Shown: in pieces, positions 1-8,535 of the stretch
Layout of the letters: each line of letters begins with the position of its first letter
Position numbering within the stretch: position 1 is the first letter of the stretch
Assembly (NCBI RefSeq): GCF_947496385.1
Contig: NZ_CANMCP010000007.1
Span: forward strand, 1 to 64,000
Length of the DNA stretch: 64,000 nucleotides
Direction: 5' to 3'
From: an uncultured Croceicoccus sp.
Lineage (GTDB): Bacteria; Pseudomonadota; Alphaproteobacteria; Sphingomonadales; Sphingomonadaceae
Program-made: the position numbers and the translations under genes
The notes under the pieces: model-generated
The model's database searches: none
Seen by the model: only the letters and a program-made list of their open reading frames with translations
What the model was told of the DNA's origin: nothing

Positions 1-109
1 CCTTCGTCACTACGACGAAGCCCAAACCCTCCTTAATTACAACCTCAAATCTGTGCCATGGGTGCTGACGGGGAACAATCAGACTGGCCGCACAATGAGG
101 AATATCTCC

Positions 110-1276
110 ATGAACCGCAGAAAAATGGCGATCATCGCCGGGATTGCCATTCTCGCTGCAGCGCTGCTGATGTTGCTCTGGCCTGACAGCGAAGCTGAAA
201 CCTACGCCGAGGGCGAAGCGCACGCAGGAGAAGAAGGCGGCGAAGCGGAGCAGCCTGAAGGACTGGTCCTGCTCACCGAAGAGCAGATCCGCACCGCGGA
301 AATCGAGCTTGCCACTGTCCAGACAGGCGCCGCGGTCGAACTCGTCTTTCCAGCCACCGTCGCGGCGAGCCCCACCGCGAGCGCGCGGATCGATGCACGG
401 GCATCGGGCGTCGTGCGCAGCATCGGCAAGACGCTCGGCGATTATGTCCGTCAGGGGGAAACAGTGGCACGCATCGAAAGCGCCGATGCTGCAGCGCTCG
501 CCTCGCAACTGAGTACTGCCCGCGCGCGCGTTACCGAGCTTTCGGCCGCCTATGAGCGCGAGCGCCGCCTGTTCGAGGCCAATGTAACCGCACGGCAGGA
601 CCTGGAGGCCGCCCGCGCCAATCTCGATGTTGCCCGGTCCGAACTGAACCGCGCCCAGGCCGCGGTCGCCGCCGCTGGTGTCAGCGGCGATGGCCGTTCG
701 CTCGCCGTAACAAGCCCGCTTTCAGGCCGCGTGACAGCAGCTCCGATCGTGCTCGGCTCTTTCGTCGATGCTGGTGAAGAACTCTACCGCGTGGTCAATC
801 CAAACGGCCTGCAGATCGAGGTGGCGTTGCCTTCGGAAGATGCGGCGCGCATCCAACCGGGCGACGAGGCGGCGCTGATCGTCGGCGATGGCCGCGAGAT
901 CGGTGCGCGCGTGCGCTCGGTCACCCCTTCGCTCGATACGGAAAGCCGCAGTGCTACCGCCGTGCTCAGTCTGACGCGAGCAATACCGGGTCTTCAACCT
1001 GGCGCTTTCCTCCAGGCACGCATTCGCCCGTCCGGCGAAGTCGATCAGAGCCGCATCGCGGTTCCAGAGGACGCCGTGCAAGTGCTCGAAGGGCGCGATG
1101 TCGTTTTCGTGCGCACACAGCGCGGCTTCCAGGCGCGTGAAGTGGCCACAGGCAGCCGGTCCGCCGGAATGGTGACCATCCTTTCCGGTCTCCAGCCCGG
1201 TTGGCGGATCGCCAGCGACAATGCCTTCCTGCTGAAGGCCGAACTCGAGAAGGAGAACGTCGAAGATGACGACTGA
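110..1276 (+). CDS. czcB: HME-RND efflux periplasmic adaptor (CzcB-like)
   Basis: Membrane-fusion protein linking the inner-membrane pump encoded just downstream to an outer-membrane channel. The chosen start (389 aa) has an AGGA ribosome site 8-9 bases upstream and places a signal anchor (MAIIAGIAILAAALLMLL) at residues 6-23; the frame is also open upstream to the window edge. Then come a Glu/His-rich linker, a barrel-sandwich half (ASGVVRSIGKTLGDYVRQG), a long Ala/Arg/Glu coiled-coil hairpin and C-terminal beta-barrel domains. The stop overlaps the czcA start by 11 bases, so the two are translationally coupled. The acidic pump signature downstream argues for divalent metals (Zn/Co/Cd). The outer-membrane partner is not in the window and probably lies just before base 1; bases 1-109 show no convincing gene of their own. 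Confidence 0.9.
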   Translation: MNRRKMAIIAGIAILAAALLMLLWPDSEAETYAEGEAHAGEEGGEAEQPEGLVLLTEEQIRTAEIELATVQTGAAVELVFPATVAASPTASARIDARASGVVRSIGKTLGDYVRQGETVARIESADAAALASQLSTARARVTELSAAYERERRLFEANVTARQDLEAARANLDVARSELNRAQAAVAAAGVSGDGRSLAVTSPLSGRVTAAPIVLGSFVDAGEELYRVVNPNGLQIEVALPSEDAARIQPGDEAALIVGDGREIGARVRSVTPSLDTESRSATAVLSLTRAIPGLQPGAFLQARIRPSGEVDQSRIAVPEDAVQVLEGRDVVFVRTQRGFQAREVATGSRSAGMVTILSGLQPGWRIASDNAFLLKAELEKENVEDDD

Positions 1277-4200
1277 TCACAGTTCGACGCCATCAGGAGA
1301 GGGCGGCCACCGCCACGGTTTGATCGGGATAGTTCTTGATGTCGCCGTGCGCTTTCGCTGGGCGATTATCGCTCTCACCGGGCTCGCGGCCATTAATGGC
1401 GCGTTCAATCTGCTGCGACTACCGATCGACGCGGTTCCAGACATCACCAACACACAGGTGCAGATCAATACCACTGCGCCTGCTCTTTCGCCTTCGCAGG
1501 TGGAGACACAGGTGACCTTTCCCATCGAGACTGGGCTCGCCGGGATAGAGGGCCTGGAGATGACCCGCTCGATCTCGCGCAACGGCTTCAGCCAGGTCAC
1601 CGCGATCTTCGAGGAAGGGACCGACCTCTATTTCGCCCGGCAACAGGTGAACGAACGCCTCGCGCCTATCGGTGCTACGCTGCCCGAAGGCGCCGAGCCT
1701 GCGATGGGGCCGATCTCGACGGGACTCGGCGAAGTCTTGATGTATACAATTGAATACGAGCATCCCGGAGGGCGCGGTGCCACCCCCGGCGGCCGTACCG
1801 GCTGGCAGTCAGATGGCAGCTTTATCACCGAACGCGGCGACCGGCTCGAAAGCGAGATCGCCAAGGCGGCCTATCTGCGGACCGTGCAGGACTGGGTCGT
1901 GGCACCGCTGATGCGTTCGATCGATGGGGTGGCGGGGGTCGATTCCATCGGCGGCTTCGAGAAGCAGTTCCTCGTTCAACCCGATCCGGCTCGCCTTACC
2001 GGTTATGGCCTGTCTTTCGATTCACTGATCGATGCACTTGAGGCTGCCAATCTTGCAGCGGGCGCGAACTTCGTGGATCGTGCGGACGAGGCTCTTCTCG
2101 TTCGGTTAGACGCGAGGCTCGGCAGCATTGCCGACATCGAAGAAGCAGTGGTCGCCACGCGCGAGGGTGTGCCTATCCGAATCGGCGATGTGGCCGATGT
2201 CGAAATTGGGGGCGACCTTCGAACCGGCGCGGCCTCACTGAACGGCGAAGAGGCTGTCGTTGGCACCGTGCTGATGCGTGCGGGCGAGAACAGCCGGACC
2301 GTCGCAGCCGGCGCTGCCGAGCGGCTCGAGGACGTTCGCGCGTCGCTTCCGGAGGGTGTGGTTGCCGAGATCGTCTACAACCGGTCTTCGCTCGTCGACG
2401 CGACGATCGCGACGGTCGAAAAGAACCTGCTCGAAGGCGCATTGCTGGTCATCGCTGTGCTGTTCCTTTTGCTTGGCAACATCCGCGCAGCCATCATCAC
2501 AGCCCTGGTCATCCCGATATCGATGCTCATGGCGGCCATCGGCATGAACCGGCTGGGGGTCTCCGGTAATTTGATGAGCCTCGGGGCGCTGGATTTCGGT
2601 CTGATCGTCGATGGTGCCGTCATTATCGTCGAGAACAGTGTCGCACGTCTGGCGGCGCGACAGCATCACGAGGGGCGTCTGCTAACCTTGGGTGAACGGC
2701 TGGTTGAAACACGCCTTGCGGCGCAGGAAATGATCAAACCGACCGTCTACGGGCAGGCAATCATTTTTCTCGTCTTTGCACCACTGCTCACCTTTACCGG
2801 CGTCGAGGGCAAGACGTTCTCGCCGATGGCGATCACGATGATGCTCGCGCTTGCCTCGGCTTTCGTGCTGTCGCTGACCTTCGTGCCGGCGATGATCGCG
2901 GTGCTGCTCAACAAGAAGCTTACCGAGACGGAGGTAAAGCCGATCCGGCTCGCCAAGGAGCGCTACCGCCCGGCGCTGCGCAAAGCCATTGCACGACCCT
3001 GGCCGGTGATCGGCACCAGCGTCGGTATATTCGCCTTGGCGGCGTTCATATTCAGTTTTCTCGGCAGCGAGTTCACCCCGCAACTCGACGAGCGGGATCT
3101 GTTGATTCAGTCCATACGCATTCCCTCAACCCCGACAGAGCGCTCGGTGGACATGCAACGTCAGGTCGAGAAGCGGATCGTGCAGTTCCCCGAAGTGGCG
3201 TTGGTTTTCTCCAAAACCGGCACAGCTGAAGTCGCGAGTGATCCTATGCCGCCAAACATATCCGATGGCTTCGTGATTCTCAAACCACGCGAAGACTGGC
3301 CCGAGCCGTCCAAAAACAAGGAACAACTTGTTGCCGAGCTTGAGGACGCTCTTAACGGCTTGGTCGGCAATCTTTATGAGTTCACTCAGCCGATCGAGAT
3401 GCGTTTCAACGAGTTGATTGCAGGAAGCCGTAGCGACCTCGCAGTTAAAATCTATGGTGATGACCTTACACAATTGACTGCTGCGGCTGACGATGTCGCT
3501 GACATACTGCGGGAGACCGAGGGCGCGGCCGATGTACGAGTGCAACAGGTCACGGGCTTTCCAACGCTTGACATCGCCTTCGACCGCCCGACCATTGCCC
3601 GATATGGCCTGACGGTAGAAGATGTCGCCCAGTCCGTTGCCATCGCACTCGGCGGGCGGCCTGCTGGTCTGGTCTTCGAAGGCGATCGCAGGTTCGAGGT
3701 TATCGTTCGTCTGAAAGCCGCCGCGCGTGACGATTTCGACCAGCTCGGGGCCCTTCCGATCGTCCTCGAAAACGGCGTCACAGTTCCACTGCGGGCGCTG
3801 GCCGATTTCCGCGTGGTCGACGGTCTGGCTGAAGTGCGCCGTGAACAGGGACGCCGGCTGGTGATCGTCTCGGCCAACGTGCGCGAGCGCGATCTCGGTT
3901 CGTTTGTCGAGGAAGCTCAGGAAAGCGTCGCTGCCCAGGTCGATATACCACCTGCCGCGTTCATCGAATGGGGTGGCCAGTACCAAAACTTGCAGGCGGC
4001 CCAGGCGCGGCTCGCTATCGTCGTGCCCGTGTGCTTCGCTCTCGTTCTGCTTCTGCTGTTCATGGCTCTCGGCGGCTGGGTTCCTGCCCTGGCGGTGTTC
4101 AGTGCCATTCCCATGGCCTTGGCGGGCGGCATCTTTGCACTTGCTTTGCGGGGACTGCCGTTCTCGGTATCGGCTGCAGTAGGCTTCATCGCGCTTTCGG

Positions 4201-4583
4201 GCGTGGCGGTGCTCAACGGCTTGGTGATGATGACTGCGATCCGGCAGCGTCTCGAGAGGGGCATGGAACTTGATGAGGCGATCGAGGACGGTGCCCTGGC
4301 ACGCATGCGCCCCGTGCTGATGACCGCGCTGGTCGCGTCGCTTGGCTTCGTGCCGATGGCGATCGCGACCGGAACCGGTGCCGAAGTGCAGCGTCCGCTG
4401 GCCACCGTCGTCATTGGCGGGCTGATCACTGCGACGATCCTCACCTTGTTCGTCCTGCCGGCGATTGCGCGGCTCGTGCTGCACCGTTCCGACGACGATC
4501 TCAGCTGGCGCGAGAAGTGGTGGGATCGCTTGCGCCGCAATGTCACGGGGGAGGAACGCGACGAATTGCGAGAGGTTACATGA
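1266..4583 (+). CDS. czcA: HME-RND heavy-metal efflux pump (CzcA-like)
   Basis: Inner-membrane proton-driven trimeric pump of 1105 aa, slightly longer than the usual 1030-1060 because of a Gly/Arg insert near residues 160-180. It has 12 predicted membrane segments and two large periplasmic loops. The TM4 motif is D443-G-x-x-x-D449-G ... E456-N; the three acidic residues keep the 6- and 7-residue spacing of the CzcA proton-relay residues D402/D408/E415. That marks the divalent-cation class, in contrast to the Cu/Ag-type pump at 19485. It starts inside the adaptor gene. The next gene follows after 39 bases, so it is probably in the same operon. Exact substrate among Zn, Co and Cd cannot be read from the sequence. 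Confidence 0.92.
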   Translation: MTTDHSSTPSGEGGHRHGLIGIVLDVAVRFRWAIIALTGLAAINGAFNLLRLPIDAVPDITNTQVQINTTAPALSPSQVETQVTFPIETGLAGIEGLEMTRSISRNGFSQVTAIFEEGTDLYFARQQVNERLAPIGATLPEGAEPAMGPISTGLGEVLMYTIEYEHPGGRGATPGGRTGWQSDGSFITERGDRLESEIAKAAYLRTVQDWVVAPLMRSIDGVAGVDSIGGFEKQFLVQPDPARLTGYGLSFDSLIDALEAANLAAGANFVDRADEALLVRLDARLGSIADIEEAVVATREGVPIRIGDVADVEIGGDLRTGAASLNGEEAVVGTVLMRAGENSRTVAAGAAERLEDVRASLPEGVVAEIVYNRSSLVDATIATVEKNLLEGALLVIAVLFLLLGNIRAAIITALVIPISMLMAAIGMNRLGVSGNLMSLGALDFGLIVDGAVIIVENSVARLAARQHHEGRLLTLGERLVETRLAAQEMIKPTVYGQAIIFLVFAPLLTFTGVEGKTFSPMAITMMLALASAFVLSLTFVPAMIAVLLNKKLTETEVKPIRLAKERYRPALRKAIARPWPVIGTSVGIFALAAFIFSFLGSEFTPQLDERDLLIQSIRIPSTPTERSVDMQRQVEKRIVQFPEVALVFSKTGTAEVASDPMPPNISDGFVILKPREDWPEPSKNKEQLVAELEDALNGLVGNLYEFTQPIEMRFNELIAGSRSDLAVKIYGDDLTQLTAAADDVADILRETEGAADVRVQQVTGFPTLDIAFDRPTIARYGLTVEDVAQSVAIALGGRPAGLVFEGDRRFEVIVRLKAAARDDFDQLGALPIVLENGVTVPLRALADFRVVDGLAEVRREQGRRLVIVSANVRERDLGSFVEEAQESVAAQVDIPPAAFIEWGGQYQNLQAAQARLAIVVPVCFALVLLLLFMALGGWVPALAVFSAIPMALAGGIFALALRGLPFSVSAAVGFIALSGVAVLNGLVMMTAIRQRLERGMELDEAIEDGALARMRPVLMTALVASLGFVPMAIATGTGAEVQRPLATVVIGGLITATILTLFVLPAIARLVLHRSDDDLSWREKWWDRLRRNVTGEERDELREVT

Positions 4584-4622
4584 AGAAGAGGGGCCTCAAA
4601 GAATCGGACCGAAGAGGTTATT

Positions 4623-5009
4623 GTGCTGGAGACCGAAGAAGAGACTGGGCTGATCCGCGTTAAAGCCGGCGGAACCCTTGAAAGCTCGGACTACGACCGC
4701 TTCGTACCCCTGTTCGAGCGCATTGCTGCGCAAGAGCAGGGAGCGGTCCCAATGGTCATCGAGCTCGGGCCGGATTTCTTGGGATGGGACCTTGGCGGAA
4801 TCTGGCGCGACCTCCGCTTCGACGTGAAGCACAAGGACCAGTTCGGCCGTATCGCCATCATCGGCACAAGAGACTGGCACGGATGGGCCACCAAACTATC
4901 CGACGTTCTCTTCCCGCCGGCCGAAATGCGCTGTTTCGATCCGGATGCCGGAGGGCGCGCCGAACGCTGGGCGCGGACCGGTGCCAAAGGTGAGGGGAAA
5001 ATCGAATGA
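4623..5009 (+). CDS. SpoIIAA-like (STAS-fold) protein
   Basis: Small soluble protein of 128 aa resembling the SpoIIAA-like family: alternating strands and helices, central VPMVIELGPDFLGWDLGG and the FGRIAIIGTRDW segment. GTG start with an AGAGG site upstream. It lies between the Czc pump and two membrane transporters, and its stop overlaps the next ATG (ATGA), which makes a coupled transcript likely. SpoIIAA-like proteins are thought to regulate or sit beside transporters; no biochemical role here can be stated. No catalytic motif seen. Confidence 0.75.
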   Translation: MLETEEETGLIRVKAGGTLESSDYDRFVPLFERIAAQEQGAVPMVIELGPDFLGWDLGGIWRDLRFDVKHKDQFGRIAIIGTRDWHGWATKLSDVLFPPAEMRCFDPDAGGRAERWARTGAKGEGKIE

Positions 5010-5635
5010 GCGAAACCGACCTCGATCTCGGCTCCGCCGACAAGCGCCGTACCCTGTGGATCGTCCTTTGGCTCAACGTCGCCATCGCAGTCGGCTTCTT
5101 CATCACCGGCGCGATAGGGGATTCCAACGCGCTGATTGCGAACGGCCTCGATAATACGTCCGACGCGGTGGTCTATGGGCTGACCTTATTTGCCCTCACC
5201 CGCTCGCGAGTTTGGAAGCGCGGGGCGGCGCGCGTTTCCGGTTTCATGCTCCTGATCTTTGCGGTCGGCGTCGTGCTCGATGCCATACGCCGTTTCCTCG
5301 AAGGATCGGAGCCTGCCGGCGTAATGATGATGGCGATGGCTGCCATCGCAGCGATTGTGAACCTTCTTTCGCTCTACCTGCTTAAGAAACTGCAGAACCG
5401 CGACGTGAACCTGCGCGCGGCCACTACCTTCAGTTTCAACGATTTCGTGGCCAACGGCGGCATCATCATTGCCGGCGTCGTCGTGCTTTTCACCGGTGCC
5501 AACTGGCCCGATCTTGTTGTCGGCATCGCAGTTGCCTGTATTGCGCTTTATGGCGGCATCGAGATCCTCCGCGATGCGCACATGGACATTCACGAGGAGA
5601 GGGGCACCAAACACCGCGGTTTCTGGAAAAAATGA
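5006..5635 (+). CDS. Short CDF-like cation transporter
   Basis: Integral membrane protein of 209 aa with about six predicted helices, belonging to the cation-transporter group related to cation diffusion facilitators. The helix-2 motif ALIANGLDNTSDA corresponds to the CDF metal-site region (classic HxxxD/DxxxD), here N/D/D, and the second site region reads FSFNDFVANGG. It lacks the C-terminal cytoplasmic metal-sensing domain of full-length CDF proteins (about 300 aa). ATGA overlaps at both ends join it to the SpoIIAA-like gene before and the exchanger after. Two more proteins of this size class occur at 6801 and 9240. Zn/Cd export is the likely role, by family and context. Confidence 0.8.
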   Translation: MSETDLDLGSADKRRTLWIVLWLNVAIAVGFFITGAIGDSNALIANGLDNTSDAVVYGLTLFALTRSRVWKRGAARVSGFMLLIFAVGVVLDAIRRFLEGSEPAGVMMMAMAAIAAIVNLLSLYLLKKLQNRDVNLRAATTFSFNDFVANGGIIIAGVVVLFTGANWPDLVVGIAVACIALYGGIEILRDAHMDIHEERGTKHRGFWKK

Positions 5636-6657
5636 CAGCGGTCTGGGCAGGGGTTCTTCTAGCCGCCGTGTGGGCAGCGCACTGGGGCGCGGAACGGCTG
5701 TCTGGGCCCCTCAAAAAGCTTCGCAAGCAGTGGGGCTTCTCGGTTGCCGCGGGTGGCTCCTTTCTGGGCATCGCCGCAGCTTCGCCGGAAATCGGCATCA
5801 ATCTCACGAGTGCGGCGCGCGGCGTCTCCGAGATCGGACTGGGCGCTATGCTCGGCTCGAACGTCCTCGCCATCCCGCTGATGGTGGCGACTGCCTACCT
5901 TGCCACCCGCAAGTCCGGCTTGAAGGAAACAGGGAGCAAGGATCACGAAGAGCACCGGCGAAAGCACTATGTTGCAGTCGATGAGGATGCCGTCACCGTC
6001 CAGGCGCTTCCTTATCTCGGCATCCTTGCCGCCTTCGCTCTGCTGACGCTGCCCGCCGCGTGGCGGGGCCTGCAACCGATCGATGGCTGGCTGCTGCTGA
6101 TCGCCTATCTGGCCTACCTCGTCCAAGCTCTGGTGCGCGGCCGCGAGCAAGGCGAGAACGTCGATTGGAGCCGCAAGGAACGGTGGATGGCGATCGCAGG
6201 CGTCAGCGCTCTTGCAGTCGGTGCCTATTTCACCGTTTTCTCCAGCGAGAAGATCATCAGCGCACTGGGCATCCCCAATGTGGTGGGGGGCCTCTTCATC
6301 ACTGCCACTGTCGCAGCCTTGCCGGAGGTCTTCGCAACTTGGAGCGTCGCCCGCTCCGGCCAGGTCACCTCGGCCAGCACCAGCGTGATTGGCGATCATG
6401 CGGTGACGATGACGCTCGCCTTTATACCGCTCACGATCATCGGCACGCCGATCGAGGATTTCCGCCTCTTCTGGGTCAGTCTGGCGTTCGTCGCGCTGAT
6501 GCCGGTACTCTATGCGATGTTCATCCACTTTTCGGGCGAGCGGGCGAGGGGATTCCATCGCTGGACGATCTTCGGCTTCGCCGCGGCCTACGCAGCGTTC
6601 GTCGCGGTAGTCGTGTTCTGGGTGCAGCCGTTTCAAGGATCGGGAGGCGGAGCGTGA
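5632..6657 (+). CDS. Na+/Ca2+ exchanger-type (CaCA family) membrane protein
   Basis: Membrane protein of 341 aa with the two inverted alpha-repeats of the cation/Ca2+ antiporter superfamily: GIAAASPEIGINLTSAA near residues 45-61 and ATVAALPEVFATW in the second half, each with the acidic SPE/LPE residue that binds the cation. Ten or so predicted helices are split by a charged loop around residues 100-120 (KDHEEHRRKHYVAVDED). ATG overlaps the stop of the CDF-like gene, so it ends the czc-like operon. The ion (Ca2+, or another divalent) is not known from sequence. Confidence 0.82.
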   Translation: MTAVWAGVLLAAVWAAHWGAERLSGPLKKLRKQWGFSVAAGGSFLGIAAASPEIGINLTSAARGVSEIGLGAMLGSNVLAIPLMVATAYLATRKSGLKETGSKDHEEHRRKHYVAVDEDAVTVQALPYLGILAAFALLTLPAAWRGLQPIDGWLLLIAYLAYLVQALVRGREQGENVDWSRKERWMAIAGVSALAVGAYFTVFSSEKIISALGIPNVVGGLFITATVAALPEVFATWSVARSGQVTSASTSVIGDHAVTMTLAFIPLTIIGTPIEDFRLFWVSLAFVALMPVLYAMFIHFSGERARGFHRWTIFGFAAAYAAFVAVVVFWVQPFQGSGGGA

Positions 6658-6800
6658 GCAGCTGAGACGTGCTCTCCACGCGAACTTAACGATCAGCTGT
6701 TTCCGCCCGCTCAGCGTCGAGGAGCACCGAGCGCTAATTGAGCCTGCTGTAGCGGCGTCTATGGAGCAGCCAAAACGAGCTCATGCGCGCTCGGCCACTG

Positions 6801-7421
6801 TCAGCCCTGCGCCAGCTCCCGGCGCGCCTGTGTGAAGACTTCGCTGCTGCCCCAGATGGCGAGGCCGGCCATGATGCCGGCGACAAGCAAGTCGGGCCAC
6901 GCCTGCCCGGTGCCGAACACGCCCAGCGCGGCGGCAAGCACGGCGATGTTGCCGAGCGCATCGTTGCGCGAGCAGATCCAGACAGAACGCATGTTTGCGT
7001 CGCCTTCGCGATATCGGAACAGCAGCAGCGCGACCGCCGCATTGACGAGCAGCGCCAGCGTGCCGATCAGTCCCATCGTCTGCGGCTCCGGGCTCGAGCC
7101 GACAGCCAGGCCATAGATCGCAAAGCCGATCACCCACAGGCCGAAGGCGAGCATCGTGGCGGCTTTGAGCAATGCCGCTTTCGCTCGCCAGGCCAGAGCC
7201 ATGCCCGCAACACCGAGACTGATCGCATAGTTGGCTGCATCGCCGAAGAAGTCGAGCGCATCGGCCTGGAGCGCGCGGGAATCGGCTGCGATACCCGCGA
7301 CGATCTCCACCACAAACATTCCGGCGTTCGCTATCAGAGCGATCCACAGGATCAGCCGCCAGCGCGGATTGTTGTGCGCGCTCGGGTCGGTATCTGTCGT
7401 CTGGCAGCAGGACTTGCCCAT
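6801..7421 (-). CDS. Short CDF-like cation transporter, MerR-controlled
   Basis: Six-helix membrane protein of 206 aa related to cation diffusion facilitators. An AAGGAGAG ribosome site lies 4 bases before the chosen ATG; an in-frame ATG at 7463 would fall inside the operator. The N-terminus carries a KSCCQTTD cysteine pair, a possible metal ligand. The helix motif is ALQADALDFFGDA and a second acidic patch reads ICSRNDALGN; the usual C-terminal domain is absent. It is transcribed divergently from the CadR/PbrR-like MerR gene at 7489 across a shared palindromic operator, so induction by the metal sensed by that regulator (probably Cd or Pb) is the reasonable model. Closest relative in the window is the gene at 9240. 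Confidence 0.85.
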   Translation of the reverse strand: MGKSCCQTTDTDPSAHNNPRWRLILWIALIANAGMFVVEIVAGIAADSRALQADALDFFGDAANYAISLGVAGMALAWRAKAALLKAATMLAFGLWVIGFAIYGLAVGSSPEPQTMGLIGTLALLVNAAVALLLFRYREGDANMRSVWICSRNDALGNIAVLAAALGVFGTGQAWPDLLVAGIMAGLAIWGSSEVFTQARRELAQG

Positions 7422-7454
7422 GCCGCTCTCCTTGCAACGTTCGAGTCGCAGGGA

Positions 7455-7485
7455 CATATGCACCTTGTAGCAGCTACAAGGTCAA
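7455..7485 (-). promoter_or_regulatory. MerR-type operator-promoter (unit 1)
   Basis: A perfect 10-1-10 palindrome, ACCTTGTAGC/A/GCTACAAGGT, at 7462-7482 sits between a TTGACC -35 (7485-7480) and a CATATG -10 (7460-7455) on the minus strand. The spacer is 19 bp, the over-long spacing that MerR-family activators correct. It drives the CDF-like gene at 6801-7421. The regulator's own ATG lies only 6 bases from the other edge of the palindrome. Confidence 0.85.
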
Positions 7486-7488
7486 GCC

Positions 7489-7890
7489 ATGCGTATCGGC
7501 GAACTGGCGCAAGCAACCGGCACCAAGGCGGAGACGATCCGCTATTACGAGCGCGCAGGGATCCTGCCTGCCGCGGACCGCACCGACAGCAACTATCGCG
7601 ACTACTCCGACGAGCATTTGGCGACGCTGACGTTCGTTCGGCGGGCCCGCGCGCTCGGCTTCAGCATGGCGCAGGTGCGTGAATTGCTGGCGTTGTCCGA
7701 TCACGACGACAAGCCCTGCGAGAATGTCGACCAGCTTGTCCGGCAACAGCTGAGTGAGGTCGACAGCAAGATCGCCGATCTGACCGCGCTGCGTGAGGAA
7801 TTAGGCCAGTTGCTACAATCCTGTGAGGCGGACCGTATCGGCGATTGCCGAATTGTAGAGAGCTTGAGTGCTTCGCGCGCCAGACCATAG
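7489..7890 (+). CDS. MerR-family metal sensor, CadR/PbrR-like
   Basis: DNA-binding transcriptional regulator of 133 aa. An N-terminal winged helix-turn-helix (MRIGELAQATGTKAETIRYY, residues 1-20) is followed by a dimerization helix and a metal-binding loop. Cysteines C77, C112 and C120 match the three-cysteine pattern of CadR/PbrR/ZntR-type sensors (CadR C77/C112/C119), which points to Cd, Pb or Zn rather than Cu or Hg. There is almost no leader between operator and ATG and no clear Shine-Dalgarno, so translation may be leaderless. It should both repress itself and activate the divergent transporter gene. Confidence 0.88.
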   Translation: MRIGELAQATGTKAETIRYYERAGILPAADRTDSNYRDYSDEHLATLTFVRRARALGFSMAQVRELLALSDHDDKPCENVDQLVRQQLSEVDSKIADLTALREELGQLLQSCEADRIGDCRIVESLSASRARP

Positions 7891-8058
7891 CCAGCGCCGA
7901 AGGTCGCTTCTCGAAACCTGCAAAGGCCTGGATGCATGGTAAGAGAGATCAACTGGCGGTCGATATGTCAATTTCGGACAGGAAAGCGCCGGCAATCTAG
8001 GTGGCTGAAGAATAGTGCCTGACCGCGAAATCGCCAAGCGAAGCGGATCGTTCGATGC

Positions 8059-8466
8059 TCAATGTGATGGGGCCTCCGCGATGGCACCGATGACCTGGCA
8101 ATCGGCCATGCGGCCGCCGTCGCAGTTGGCGGCCACTCTCTCCAGCTCACGCCGCATCAGCATCAGACGAGACATCCTCGCTTCTACAGCGAGAAGATGA
8201 CGGCGTGCGATCGCAGCCGCCGCTCCGCAATCGAGGTCCGGGTGCTCCGAGAGAGCAATCAGTGACTTCAGCTCCTCCGTTGAAAAACCAAGGTCACGCC
8301 CGTTCCGTATGAACTTCAGGCGCTTTACATCCGCTTCGCTATAGGTGCGGCGGCCGGAATCGGTACGCGCCGCCTTCGGCATCAAGGCGATATCCTCGTA
8401 AAAGCGGATGGTGTTGACCTTGACGCCAGTGCGCCTCGCCAGCTCGCCGATCATCAGCATCGCCAT
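8059..8466 (-). CDS. MerR-family metal sensor (second)
   Basis: Second MerR-type regulator, 135 aa. HTH at LMIGELARRTGVKVNTIRFY (residues 4-23), then a long dimer helix and C80, C115 and C123, again the CadR/ZntR-type triad. Start could be at residue 1, 3 or 5 (MAMLM), all close together; no clear ribosome site. It is divergent from the methyltransferase at 8536 across operator unit 2 (8475-8495). A second copy of the same operator core precedes the transporter at 9240, so this protein probably controls two promoters. It differs clearly from the sensor at 7489 and reads a different operator. Confidence 0.86.
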   Translation of the reverse strand: MAMLMIGELARRTGVKVNTIRFYEDIALMPKAARTDSGRRTYSEADVKRLKFIRNGRDLGFSTEELKSLIALSEHPDLDCGAAAAIARRHLLAVEARMSRLMLMRRELERVAANCDGGRMADCQVIGAIAEAPSH

Positions 8467-8471
8467 AAGTC

Positions 8472-8502
8472 TTGATCCTCCAGTGACTGGAGGATGTATC
8501 CT
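8472..8502 (+). promoter_or_regulatory. MerR-type operator-promoter (unit 2)
   Basis: Perfect palindrome ATCCTCCAGT/G/ACTGGAGGAT at 8475-8495, framed on the plus strand by TTGATC (8472-8477) and TATCCT (8497-8502) with a 19-bp spacer, the MerR activator geometry. It serves the methyltransferase at 8536 and probably the divergent merR gene. Confidence 0.85.
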
Positions 8503-8535
8503 GTGCCTTCTTGAGTCAATCGTCAGGAAGGCCGG

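Noticed and set aside
3126-4484. A 452-codon minus-strand frame opposite czcA
   Set aside because: Same kind of shadow; no start context, no recognised motif.
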